A stretch of 26,645 nt of DNA, taken from contig NW_027018438.1 of assembly GCF_032854445.1 (NCBI RefSeq), positions 1 through 26,645 on the forward strand, read 5' to 3'. Source of the stretch: Liolophura sinensis. Its lineage: Eukaryota; Mollusca; Polyplacophora; Chitonida; Chitonidae. Below the pieces are notes generated by a model. The model did no database searches. It worked only from the letters and a program-made list of their open reading frames with translations, and was not told the origin of the DNA. Below, one piece after another: positions 1-9,877 of the stretch (the first letter of the stretch is position 1; each line of letters opens with the position of its first letter). Made by a program: the position numbers and the translations under genes.

Positions 1-547
1 GAAATCGGCTACACTGTACTCTGTACAATCGCGACTGGTCATTACTATATTCAACTTTTGACTATAAGTTATGTGCCCTTCGGTAGCCCAGAAGACGTCA
101 AATTTTTGGGCTAAGCCCATTTAACTCACCCAGCAATTGCCTTACTTCTAAGTGCAAGACAATCTCAATGTCTTTATCTACGTGTAGAAAAACCACACCA
201 TTTGTACGTGAGAAACACAAGGTACTTGATACATTCTGCTGTAAAAAGTACAACTGAACACTGACCAACTTCAGTAAGGTGGCAAAAGATGCGGAATTGA
301 GCCAGGCATCGGCAGCTGTTGAAAAATTGCAAATTTCCCTGGTTTCCATGAGTAAGAGCCGTTGCTGGGCACGTGATTATGACATAAATGATCATTCAAT
401 TGTCGCTACAGCCAAAAGTATTGGTCGGAGAGCAACGCGGTTTGCACCATTCGATTTCTCGTCACAAAATACGTCGGATTAGCCTCTTACCAGCAGCACT
501 GGAACAGTTTTCGCACTTTGCATTTTTGCCTGGTCTTTTTGTTAATT
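1..547 (+). repeat. Monomer 1, class B
   Basis: Has GTAAGGTGGCAAAAG and the private variants TTTTTGGGCT and GATACATTCTG shared with unit 13. Two single bases are missing relative to the 549-bp form: a G near 350 and a T in 517-519. Confidence 0.97.
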
Positions 548-1094
548 GAAATCGGCTACACTGTACTCTGTACAATCGCGACTGGTCATTACTATATTCA
601 ACTTTTCACTATAAGTTATGTGCCCTTCGGTAGCCCAGAAGACCTGAAATCTTTGGGCTAAGCCCATTTAACTCACCCAGCAATTGCCTTACTTCTAAGT
701 GCAAGACAATCTCAATGTCTTTATCTACGTGTAGAAAAACCGCACCATTTGTACATGAAAAACACAAGGTACTTGATACAGTCTGCTGTAAAATGTACAA
801 CTGAACACTGACTCACTTCAGTAAGGTGCCAAAAGATGCGGAATTGAGACAGGCATCGGCAGCTGTTGAAAAATTGCAAATTTCCCTGGTTTCCATGGAG
901 TAAGAGCCGTTGCAGGGCACGTGCTTATGACATAAATGATCATTCAATTGTCACTACAGCAAAAGTATTGGTCGGAGAGCAACGCGGTTTACACCATTCG
1001 ATTTCTCGTCACAAAATACGTCGGATTAGCCTCTTACCAGCAGCACTGGAACAGTTTTTCCACTTTTGTATTTTACCTGGTCTTTTTGTTAATT
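548..1094 (+). repeat. Monomer 2, class C
   Basis: Has GAGACAGG and the short end GTATTTTACC. Private variants TTTTCACTATA, CCGCACC, AAAATGTAC and CGTGCTTATG are shared only with unit 14. One C is missing near 960. Confidence 0.97.
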
Positions 1095-1108
1095 GAAATC
1101 GGCTACAC

Positions 1109-1121
1109 TGTACTCTGTACA
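1109..1121. other. Inverted repeat TGTAC-TCT-GTACA (example in unit 3)
   Basis: A perfect 5-bp inverted repeat with a 3-base centre sits at monomer positions 15-27 and is kept in almost every unit. Exceptions include CTGTATTC in units 38 and 49, GTACTATCG or GTACTATTG in units 6, 7, 18 and 19, and CTCTATACA in unit 45. Whether any protein binds it is unknown. Confidence 0.6.
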
Positions 1122-1464
1122 ATCGCGACTGGTCATTACTATATTCAACTTTTGACTATAAGTTATGTGCCCTTCGGTAGCCCAGAAGACCTGAAATCTT
1201 TGGGCCAAGCCCATTTAACTCACCCAGCAATTGTCTTACTTCTAAGTCCAAGACAATCTCAATGTCTTTATCTACGTGTAGAAAAACCACACCATTTGTA
1301 CGTGAAAAACACAAGGTACTTGATACAGTCTGCTGTAAAAAGTACAACTGACCACAGACCCACATGAATAAGGTGCCAAAAGATGCGGAATTGAGCCAGG
1401 CATCGGCAGCTGTTGAAAAATTGCAAATTTCCCTGGTTTCCATGGAGTAAGAGCCGTTGCTGGG

Positions 1465-1497
1465 CACGTGATTATGACATAAATGATCATTCAATTG
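1465..1497. other. Cluster of four adjoining palindromes (example in unit 3)
   Basis: At monomer positions 371-403 lie CACGTG (1465-1470), TTATGACATAA (1472-1482), AATGATCATT (1482-1491) and CAATTG (1492-1497), nearly end to end. CACGTG is an E-box core in general knowledge. The cluster is kept in most units; units 2, 14, 23, 25, 34, 38, 43, 44 and 46 carry a change in one or more of them. A role as a binding site is conjecture. Confidence 0.55.
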
Positions 1498-1727
1498 TCG
1501 CTACAGCCAAACGTATTGGTCGGAGAGCAACGCGGATTGCACCATTCGATTTCTCGTCACAAAATACGTCGGATTAGCCTCTTACCAGCAGCACTGGAAC
1601 AGTTTTTCCACTTTTGCATTTTTGCCTGGTCTTTTTGTTAATTGAAATCGGCTACACTGTACTCTGTACAATCGCGACTGGTCATTACTATATTCAACTT
1701 TTGACTATAAGTTATGTGCCCTTCGGT

Positions 1728-1755
1728 AGCCCAGAAGACCTGAAATCTTTGGGCT
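1728..1755 (+). other. Potential hairpin, AGCCCA(G)AAGA ... TCTTTGGGCT (example in unit 4)
   Basis: At monomer positions 85-112, AGCCCAGAAGA can pair with TCTTTGGGCT as a 10-bp stem with one bulged G and a 7-base loop. It is perfect only in units with GACCTGAAATCTT and GGGCT. Units with GGGCC lose the closing pair with no compensating change on the left arm, which argues against selection on the stem. Confidence 0.45.
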
Positions 1756-1762
1756 AAGCCCA
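1750..1762. other. Hyphenated palindrome TGGGCT-A-AGCCCA (example in unit 4)
   Basis: A 6-bp perfect inverted repeat with a single central base at monomer positions 107-119. It overlaps the right arm of the hairpin at 85-112, so the two foldings are mutually exclusive. In GGGCCAAG units it becomes TGGGC-CAA-GCCCA, still palindromic. Confidence 0.55.
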
Positions 1763-2192
1763 TTTAACTCACCCAGCAATTGTCTTACTTCTAAGTGCAA
1801 GACAATCTCAATGTCTTTATCTACGTGTAGAAAAACCACACCATTTGTACGTGAGAAACACAAGGTTCTTGATACAGTCTGCTGTAAAAAGTACAACTGA
1901 ACACTGACCCACTTTAGTAAGGTGCCAAAAGATGCGGAATTGAGCCAGGCATCGGCAGCTGTTGAAAAATTGCAAATTTCCCTGCTTTCCATGGAGTAAG
2001 AGCCGTTGCTGGGCACGTGATTATGACATAAATGATCATTCAATTGTCGCTACAGCCAAACGTATTGGTCGGAGAGCAACGCGGATTGCACCATTCGATT
2101 TCTCGTCACAAAATACGTCGGATTAGCCTCTTACCAGCAGCACTGGAACAGTTTTCGCACTTTTGCATTTTTGCCTGGTCTTTTTGTTAATT

Positions 2193-2741
2193 GAAATCGG
2201 CTACACTGTACTCTGTACAATCGCGACTGGTCATTACTATATTCAACTTTTGACTATAAGTTATGTGCCCTTCGGTAGCCCAGAAGACCTGAAATCTTTG
2301 GGCTAAGCCCATTTAACTCACCCAGCAATTGTCTTACTTCTAAGTGGAAGACAATCTCAATGTCTTTATCTACGTGTAGAAAAACCACACCATTTGTACG
2401 TGAGAAACACAAGGTTCTTGATACAGTCTGCTGTAAAAAGTACAACTGAACACTGACTCACTTCAGTAAGGTGCCAAAAGATGCGGAATTGAGTCAGGCA
2501 TCGGCAGCTGTTGAAAAATTGCAAATTTCCCTGGTTTCCATGGAGTAAGAGCCGTTGCTGGGCACGTGATTATGACATAAATGATCATTCAATTGTCACT
2601 ACAGCCAAAAGTATTGGTCGGAGAGCAACGCGGTTTGCACAATTCGATTTGTCGTCACAAAATACGTCGGATTAGCCTCTTACCAGCAGCACTGGAACAG
2701 TTTTCGCACTTTTGCATTTTTGCCTGGTCTTTTTGTTAATT
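2193..2741 (+). repeat. Monomer 5, class D2
   Basis: Private AAGTGGAAG, GAGTCAGG, CACAATTCG and TTTGTCGTCAC are shared only with unit 17. Confidence 0.97.
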
Positions 2742-3290
2742 GAAATCGGCTACACTGTACTCTGTACTATCGCGACTGGTCATTACTATATTCAACTTTT
2801 GACTATAAGTTATGTGCCCTTCGGTAGCCCAGAAGACCTGAAATCTTTGGGCCAAGCCCATTTAACTCACCCAGCAATTGTCTTACTTCTAAGTCCAAGA
2901 CAATCTCAATGTCTTTATCTACGTGTAGAAAAACCACACCATTTGTACGTGAAAAACACAAGGTACTTGATACAGTCTGCTGTAAAAAGTACAACTGACC
3001 ACAGACCCACATGAATAAGGTGCCAAAAGATGCGGAATTGAGCCAGGCATCGGCAGCTGTTGAAAAATTGCAAATTTCCCTGGTTTCCATGGAGTAAGAG
3101 CCGTTGCCGGGCACGTGATTATGACATAAATGATCATTCAATTGTCGCTACAGCCAAACGTATTGGCCGGAGAGCAACGCGGATTGCACCATTCGATTTC
3201 TCGTCACAAAATACGTCGGATTAGCCTCTTACCAGCAGCACTGGAACAGTTTTTCCACTTTTGCATTTTTGCCTGGTCTTTTTGTTAATT
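2742..3290 (+). repeat. Monomer 6, class D1
   Basis: Resembles unit 3 but has GTACTATCGCG, GCCGGGCACG and TTGGCCGG, all shared with unit 18. The only difference from unit 18 is G2989. Confidence 0.97.
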
Positions 3291-3839
3291 GAAATCGGCT
3301 ACACTGTACTCTGTACTATTGCGACTGGTCATTACTATATTCAACTTTTGACTATAAGTTATGTGCCCTTCGGTAGCCCAGAAGACCTGAAATCTTTGGG
3401 CTAAGCCCATTTAACTCACCCAGCAATTGTCTTACTTCTAAGTGCAAGACAATCTCAATGTCTTTATCTACGTGTAGAAAAACCACACCATTTGTACGTG
3501 AGAAACACAAGGTTCTTGATACAGTCTGCTGTAAAAAGTACAACTGAACACTGACCCACTTCAGTAAGGTGCCAAAAGATGCGGAATTGAGCCAGGCATC
3601 GGCAGCTGTTGAAAAATTGCAAATTTCCCTGGTTTCCATGGAGTAAGAGCCGTTGCTGGGCACGTGATTATGACATAAATGATCATTCAATTGTCACTAC
3701 AGCCAAACGTATTGGTCGGAAAGCAACGCGGTTTGCACCATTCGATTTCTCGTCACAAAATATGTCGGATTAGCCTCTTACCAGCAGCACTGGAACAGTT
3801 TTTCCACTTTTGCATTTTTGCCTGGTCTTTTTGTTAATT
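3291..3839 (+). repeat. Monomer 7, class D2
   Basis: Has GTACTATTGCG as in unit 19. Its last quarter (AAACGTATTGG, GGAAAGCAACG, AATATGTCGG, GTTTTTCCAC) differs from unit 19, marking the end of the large duplicated block. Confidence 0.97.
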
Positions 3840-4388
3840 GAAATCGGCTACACTGTACTCTGTACAATCGCGACTGGTCATTACTATATTCAACTTTTGA
3901 CTATAAGTTATGTGCCCTTCGGTAGCCCAGAAGACCTGAAATCTTTGGGCTAAGCCCATTTAACTCACCCAGCAATTGTCTTACTTCTAAGTGCAAGACA
4001 ATCTCAATGTCTTTATCTACGTGTAGAAAAACCACACCATTTGTACGTGAGAAACACAAGGTTCTTGATACAGTCTGCTGTAAAAAGTACAACTGAACAC
4101 TGACCCACTTCAGTTAGGTGCCAAAAGATGCGGAATTGAGCCAGGCATCGGCAGCTGTTGAAAAATTGCAAATTTCCCTGGTTTCCATGGAGTAAGAGCC
4201 GTTGCTGGGCACGTGATTATGACATAAATGATCATTCAATTGTCACTACAGCCAAAAGTATTGGTCGGAGATCAACGCGGTTTGCACCATTCGATTTCTC
4301 GTTACAAAATACGTCGGATTAGCCTCTTACCAGCAGCACTGGAACAGTTTTCGCACTTTTGCATTTTTGCCTGGTCTTTTTGTTAATT
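3840..4388 (+). repeat. Monomer 8, class D2
   Basis: Has CAGTTAGG and CTCGTTAC, shared with the back of unit 10, and a private GAGATCAACG. Confidence 0.97.
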
Positions 4389-5097
4389 GAAATCGGCTAC
4401 ACTGTACTCTGTACAATCGCGACTGGTCATTACTATATTCAACTTTTGACTATAAGTTATGTGCCCTTCGGTAGCCCAGAAGACCTGAAATCTTTGGGCC
4501 AAACCCATTTAACTCACCCAGCAATTGTCTTACTTCTAAGTGCAAGACAATCTCAATGTCTTTATCTACGTGTAGAAAAACCACACCATTTGTACATAAA
4601 AAACACGAGGTACTTGATACAGTCTGCTGTAAAAAGTACAACTAAACACAGACCCACATTTATAAGGTGCCAAAAGATGCGAAATTGGGCCAGGTATCGG
4701 CAGCTGTTGAAAAATTGCCAATTTCCCTGGTTTCCATGGAGTAAGAGCCGTTGCTGTGCACGTGATTATGACATAAATGATCATTCAATTGTCACTACAG
4801 GCAAAAGTATTGGTCGGAGAGCAACGCGGTTTGCACCATTCGATTTCTCGTCACAAAATACGTCGGATTAGCCTCTTACCAGCAGCACTGGAACAGTTTT
4901 CGCACTTTTGCATTTTTGCCTGGTCTTTTTGTTAATTGAAATCGGCTACACTGTACTCTGTACAATCGCGACTGGTCATTACTATATTCAACTTTTGACT
5001 ATAAGTTATGTGCCCTTCGGTAGCCCAGAAGACGTCAAATCTTTGGGCCAAGCCCATTTAACTCACCCAGCAATTGTCTTACTTCTAAGTGCAAGAC
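4000..5097 (+). repeat. Two-unit (1098-bp) duplication, left copy
   Basis: The second part of unit 8, all of unit 9 and the first part of unit 10 are repeated immediately to the right at a 1098-bp offset. Unit 10 looks like unit 12 up to C5049 (GGGCCAAG) and like unit 8 from G5149 (GTGAGAAAC, GTTCTTG, CAGTTAGG, CTCGTTAC). The crossover therefore lies in 5050-5148. The ends given are approximate within about 50 bp. Confidence 0.85.
4389..4937 (+). repeat. Monomer 9, class A2
   Basis: Has GGGCCAAACCC, TACATAAAAAACACGAGG, GCGAAATTGGGCC, AGGTATCGG, ATTGCCAATTT and ACAGGCAAAAG. The lack of the usual stops leaves a long forward frame (TTG start at 4359, stop at 4871). Confidence 0.97.
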
Positions 5098-5486
5098 AAT
5101 CTCAATGTCTTTACCTACGTGTAGAAAAACCACACCATTTGTACGTGAGAAACACAAGGTTCTTGATACAGTCTGCTGTAAAAAGTACAACTGAACACTG
5201 ACCCACTTCAGTTAGGTGCCAAAAGATGCGGAATTGAGCCAGGCATCGGCAGCTGTTGAAAAATTGCAAATTTCCCTGGTTTCCATGGAGTAAGAGCCGT
5301 TGCTGGGCACGTGATTATGACATAAATGATCATTCAATTGTCACTACAGCCAAAAGTATTGGTCGGAGAGCAACGCGGTTTGCACCATTCGATTTCTCGT
5401 TACAAAATACGTCGGATTAGCCTCTTACCAGCAGCACTGGAACAGTTTTCGCACTTTTGCATTTTTGCCTGGTCTTTTTGTTAATT
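4938..5486 (+). repeat. Monomer 10, chimera A front / D2 back
   Basis: The front has GACGTCAAAT and GGGCCAAG like unit 12. From 5149 it follows unit 8. A private T-to-C change gives TTTACCTACG. The switch point is within 5050-5148. Confidence 0.95.
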
Positions 5487-6195
5487 GAAATCGGCTACAC
5501 TGTACTCTGTACAATCGCGACTGGTCATTACTATATTCAACTTTTGACTATAAGTTATGTGCCCTTCGGTAGCCCAGAAGACCTGAAATCTTTGGGCCAA
5601 ACCCATTTAACTCACCCAGCAATTGTCTTACTTCTAAGTGCAAGACAATCTCAATGTCTTTATCTACGTGTAGAAAAACCACACCATTTGTACATAAAAA
5701 ACACGAGGTACTTGATACAGTCTGCTGTAAAAAGTACAACTAAACACAGACCCACATTTATAAGGTGCCAAAAGATGCGAAATTGGGCCAGGTATCGGCA
5801 GCTGTTGAAAAATTGCCAATTTCCCTGGTTTCCATGGAGTAAGAGCCGTTGCTGTGCACGTGATTATGACATAAATGATCATTCAATTGTCACTACAGGC
5901 AAAAGTATTGGTCGGAGAGCAACGCGGTTTGCACCATTCGATTTCTCGTCACAAAATACGTCGGATTAGCCTCTTACCAGCAGCACTGGAACAGTTTTCG
6001 CACTTTTGCATTTTTGCCTGGTCTTTTTGTTAATTGAAATCGGCTACACTGTACTCTGTACAATCGCGACTGGTCATTACTATATTCAACTTTTGACTAT
6101 AAGTTATGTGCCCTTCGGTAGCCCAGAAGACGTCAAATCTTTGGGCCAAGCCCATTTAACTCACCCAGCAATTGTCTTACTTCTAAGTGCAAGAC
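5098..6195 (+). repeat. Two-unit (1098-bp) duplication, right copy
   Basis: This is the second copy of the dimer, comprising the back of unit 10, unit 11 and the front of unit 12. Unit 11 matches unit 9 in all the A2-specific variants. The unit 8 substitution GAGATCAACG is not shared with unit 10, so a little divergence followed the duplication. Ends are approximate. Confidence 0.85.
5487..6035 (+). repeat. Monomer 11, class A2
   Basis: No difference from unit 9 was seen; it is the second copy in the dimer duplication. Confidence 0.97.
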
Positions 6196-6584
6196 AATCT
6201 CAATGTCTTTATCTACGTGTAGAAAAACCACACCATTTGTACGTGAAAAACACAAGGTACTTGATACAGTCTGCTGTAAAAAGTACAACTAAACACTGAC
6301 CCACATTTATAAGGTGCCAAAAGGTGCGGAATTGGGCCAGGCATCGGCAGCTGTTAAAAAATTGCAAATATCCCTAGTTTCCATGGAGTAAGAGCCGTTG
6401 CTGTGCACGTGATTATGACATAAATGATCATTCAATTGTCACTACAGCCAAACGTATTGGTCGGAGAGCAACGCGGTTTGCACCATTCGATTTCTCGTCA
6501 CAAAGTACGTCGGATTAGCCTCTTACCAGCAGCACTGGAACAGTTTTTCCACTTTTGCATTTTTGCCTGGTCTTTTTGTTAATT
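6036..6584 (+). repeat. Monomer 12, class A
   Basis: Type example of class A: GACGTCAAAT, GGGCCAAG, CATTTATAAGG, CCAAAAGGTGCGG, AAATATCCCTAG, GCTGTGCAC, AAACGTATTGG and CACAAAGTACG. Confidence 0.97.
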
Positions 6585-7133
6585 GAAATCGGCTACACTG
6601 TACTCTGTACAATCGCGACTGGTCATTACTATATTCAACTTTTGACTATAAGTTATGTGCCCTTCGGTAGCCCAGAAGACGTCAAATTTTTGGGCTAAGC
6701 CCATTTAACTCACCCAGCAATTGCCTTACTTCTAAGTGCAAGACAATCTCAATGTCTTTATCTACGTGTAGAAAAACCACACCATTTGTACGTGAGAAAC
6801 ACAAGGTACTTGATACATTCTGCTGTAAAAAGTACAACTGAACACTGACCAACTTCAGTAAGGTGGCAAAAGATGCGGAATTGAGCCAGGCATCGGCAGC
6901 TGTTGAAAAATTGCAAATTTCCCTGGTTTCCATGGAGTAAGAGCCGTTGCTGGGCACGTGATTATGACATAAATGATCATTCAATTGTCGCTACAGCCAA
7001 AAGTATTGGTCGGAGAGCAACGCGGTTTGCACCATTCGATTTCTCGTCACAAAATACGTCGGATTAGCCTCTTACCAGCAGCACTGGAACAGTTTTCGCA
7101 CTTTTGCATTTTTGCCTGGTCTTTTTGTTAATT
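6585..7133 (+). repeat. Monomer 13, class B
   Basis: Full-length (549 bp) counterpart of unit 1, with the two bases missing there restored. Confidence 0.97.
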
Positions 7134-7681
7134 GAAATCGGCTACACTGTACTCTGTACAATCGCGACTGGTCATTACTATATTCAACTTTTCACTATAA
7201 GTTATGTGCCCTTCGGTAGCCCAGAAGACCTGAAATCTTTGGGCTAAGCCCATTTAACTCACCCAGCAATTGCCTTACTTCTAAGTGCAAGACAATCTCA
7301 ATGTCTTTATCTACGTGTAGAAAAACCGCACCATTTGTACATGAAAAACACAAGGTACTTGATACAGTCTGCTGTAAAATGTACAACTGAACACTGACTC
7401 ACTTCAGTAAGGTGCCAAAAGATGCGGAATTGAGACAGGCATCGGCAGCTGTTGAAAAATTGCAAATTTCCCTGGTTTCCATGGAGTAAGAGCCGTTGCA
7501 GGGCACGTGCTTATGACATAAATGATCATTCAATTGTCACTACAGCCAAAAGTATTGGTCGGAGAGCAACGCGGTTTACACCATTCGATTTCTCGTCACA
7601 AAATACGTCGGATTAGCCTCTTACCAGCAGCACTGGAACAGTTTTTCCACTTTTGTATTTTACCTGGTCTTTTTGTTAATT
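7134..7681 (+). repeat. Monomer 14, class C
   Basis: Counterpart of unit 2. It is 548 bp because of the GTATTTTACC end, which is one base shorter than CATTTTTGCC. Confidence 0.97.
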
Positions 7682-8230
7682 GAAATCGGCTACACTGTAC
7701 TCTGTACAATCGCGACTGGTCATTACTATATTCAACTTTTGACTATAAGTTATGTGCCCTTCGGTAGCCCAGAAGACCTGAAATCTTTGGGCCAAGCCCA
7801 TTTAACTCACCCAGCAATTGTCTTACTTCTAAGTCCAAGACAATCTCAATGTCTTTATCTACGTGTAGAAAAACCACACCATTTGTACGTGAAAAACACA
7901 AGGTACTTGATACAGTCTGCTGTAAAAAGTACAACTGACCACAGACCCACATGAATAAGGTGCCAAAAGATGCGGAATTGAGCCAGGCATCGGCAGCTGT
8001 TGAAAAATTGCAAATTTCCCTGGTTTCCATGGAGTAAGAGCCGTTGCTGGGCACGTGATTATGACATAAATGATCATTCAATTGTCGCTACAGCCAAACG
8101 TATTGGTCGGAGAGCAACGCGGATTGCACCATTCGATTTCTCGTCACAAAATACGTCGGATTAGCCTCTTACCAGCAGCACTGGAACAGTTTTTCCACTT
8201 TTGCATTTTTGCCTGGTCTTTTTGTTAATT
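7682..8230 (+). repeat. Monomer 15, class D1
   Basis: Matches unit 3 throughout. Confidence 0.97.
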
Positions 8231-8779
8231 GAAATCGGCTACACTGTACTCTGTACAATCGCGACTGGTCATTACTATATTCAACTTTTGACTATAAGTT
8301 ATGTGCCCTTCGGTAGCCCAGAAGACCTGAAATCTTTGGGCTAAGCCCATTTAACTCACCCAGCAATTGTCTTACTTCTAAGTGCAAGACAATCTCAATG
8401 TCTTTATCTACGTGTAGAAAAACCACACCATTTGTACGTGAGAAACACAAGGTTCTTGATACAGTCTGCTGTAAAAAGTACAACTGAACACTGACCCACT
8501 TTAGTAAGGTGCCAAAAGATGCGGAATTGAGCCAGGCATCGGCAGCTGTTGAAAAATTGCAAATTTCCCTGCTTTCCATGGAGTAAGAGCCGTTGCTGGG
8601 CACGTGATTATGACATAAATGATCATTCAATTGTCGCTACAGCCAAACGTATTGGTCGGAGAGCAACGCGGATTGCACCATTCGATTTCTCGTCACAAAA
8701 TACGTCGGATTAGCCTCTTACCAGCAGCACTGGAACAGTTTTCGCACTTTTGCATTTTTGCCTGGTCTTTTTGTTAATT
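8231..8779 (+). repeat. Monomer 16, class D2
   Basis: Matches unit 4, including CTGCTTTCC and CACTTTAG. Confidence 0.97.
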
Positions 8780-9328
8780 GAAATCGGCTACACTGTACTC
8801 TGTACAATCGCGACTGGTCATTACTATATTCAACTTTTGACTATAAGTTATGTGCCCTTCGGTAGCCCAGAAGACCTGAAATCTTTGGGCTAAGCCCATT
8901 TAACTCACCCAGCAATTGTCTTACTTCTAAGTGGAAGACAATCTCAATGTCTTTATCTACGTGTAGAAAAACCACACCATTTGTACGTGAGAAACACAAG
9001 GTTCTTGATACAGTCTGCTGTAAAAAGTACAACTGAACACTGACTCACTTCAGTAAGGTGCCAAAAGATGCGGAATTGAGTCAGGCATCGGCAGCTGTTG
9101 AAAAATTGCAAATTTCCCTGGTTTCCATGGAGTAAGAGCCGTTGCTGGGCACGTGATTATGACATAAATGATCATTCAATTGTCACTACAGCCAAAAGTA
9201 TTGGTCGGAGAGCAACGCGGTTTGCACAATTCGATTTGTCGTCACAAAATACGTCGGATTAGCCTCTTACCAGCAGCACTGGAACAGTTTTCGCACTTTT
9301 GCATTTTTGCCTGGTCTTTTTGTTAATT
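8780..9328 (+). repeat. Monomer 17, class D2
   Basis: Matches unit 5, including AAGTGGAAG and TTTGTCGTCAC. Confidence 0.97.
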
Positions 9329-9877
9329 GAAATCGGCTACACTGTACTCTGTACTATCGCGACTGGTCATTACTATATTCAACTTTTGACTATAAGTTAT
9401 GTGCCCTTCGGTAGCCCAGAAGACCTGAAATCTTTGGGCCAAGCCCATTTAACTCACCCAGCAATTGTCTTACTTCTAAGTCCAAGACAATCTCAATGTC
9501 TTTATCTACGTGTAGAAAAACCACACCATTTGTACGTGAAAAACACAAGGTACTTGATACAGTCTGCTGTAAAAATTACAACTGACCACAGACCCACATG
9601 AATAAGGTGCCAAAAGATGCGGAATTGAGCCAGGCATCGGCAGCTGTTGAAAAATTGCAAATTTCCCTGGTTTCCATGGAGTAAGAGCCGTTGCCGGGCA
9701 CGTGATTATGACATAAATGATCATTCAATTGTCGCTACAGCCAAACGTATTGGCCGGAGAGCAACGCGGATTGCACCATTCGATTTCTCGTCACAAAATA
9801 CGTCGGATTAGCCTCTTACCAGCAGCACTGGAACAGTTTTTCCACTTTTGCATTTTTGCCTGGTCTTTTTGTTAATT
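9329..9877 (+). repeat. Monomer 18, class D1
   Basis: Matches unit 6 except T9576 (AAAAATTACAAC), a substitution seen in no other unit. Confidence 0.97.

Larger units (their letters stand above)
1095..1643 (+). repeat. Monomer 3, class D1
   Basis: A 549-bp unit with AAGTCCAAG, GGGCCAAG, CATGAATAAGG and CGCGGATTGC. No difference was seen from unit 15. It serves here as a reference for the short inverted-repeat features. Confidence 0.97.
1644..2192 (+). repeat. Monomer 4, class D2
   Basis: Has GGGCTAAG, GTGAGAAAC, GGTTCTTG, CACTTTAGTAAGG and the private CTGCTTTCC shared with unit 16. Confidence 0.97.
1095..2741 (+). repeat. D1-D2-D2 higher-order trimer, copy 1
   Basis: Units 3, 4 and 5 form a trimer whose members correspond in order to units 6, 7 and 8. 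The first member has AAGTCCAAG and CATGAATAAGG. The second and third have GTGAGAAACACAAGG followed by TTCTTG. Units 3 and 6 differ at only about three positions, fewer than neighbours 3 and 4 do. Confidence 0.8.
1..3707 (+). repeat. Left copy of near-identical 6.8-unit block
   Basis: Units 1 to 7 match units 13 to 19 base for base, including private variants: TTTTTGGGCT in the first unit, TTTTCACTATA and CCGCACC in the second, CTGCTTTCC in the fourth, and AAGTGGAAG with GATTTGTCG in the fifth. Only one substitution (G2989 versus T9576) and three missing bases (near 350, 517-519 and 960) were found. Identity ends at 3708 (C versus A at 10295). The left boundary may lie outside the window. Confidence 0.95.
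2742..4388 (+). repeat. D1-D2-D2 higher-order trimer, copy 2
   Basis: Units 6, 7 and 8 repeat the D1-D2-D2 order. Private markers are CTGTACTATCGCG and GCCGGGCACG in the first unit, CTGTACTATTGCG in the second, and CAGTTAGG with CTCGTTAC in the third. Confidence 0.8.
6036..7681 (+). repeat. A-B-C module 1
   Basis: Units 12, 13 and 14. Each B unit in the window except unit 1, whose left neighbour is off-window, is directly preceded by an A-type back half and followed by a C unit. This is the first complete case. Confidence 0.8.
7682..9328 (+). repeat. D1-D2-D2 higher-order trimer, copy 3
   Basis: Units 15, 16 and 17 repeat units 3, 4 and 5 with no difference seen. This trimer lies within the larger duplicated block. 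Confidence 0.8.

Noticed and set aside
1-549. Internal 183-bp subrepeat within the monomer
   Set aside because: Segments beginning at positions 1, 184 and 367 show no alignable similarity by eye.
936-1367. 143-codon forward frame across units 2 and 3
   Set aside because: It exists only because of the single missing C near 960 in unit 2. The counterpart unit 14 has the base and the frame is closed, so it is likely a sequencing-error product.
1726-1737. Pol III A-box-like TAGCCCAGAAG, with a TTCGA B-box-like element near monomer position 440
   Set aside because: The A-box match is partial, the B-box match is only TTCGA, and the ~350-bp spacing is far beyond that of tRNA-like genes.
1705-2043. 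Reverse-strand open frame of 112 codons, repeated in many units
   Set aside because: It starts at TTG, recurs only because the monomer recurs, varies at class-diagnostic sites with no sign of frame protection, and resembles no protein family I know.
4566-4784. Reverse-strand ATG-started frame of 72 codons (and copies in other units)
   Set aside because: The ATG falls in the palindrome AATGATCATT. The frame overlaps others on both strands and is lost or altered in other units, so it reads as a chance frame in a satellite.
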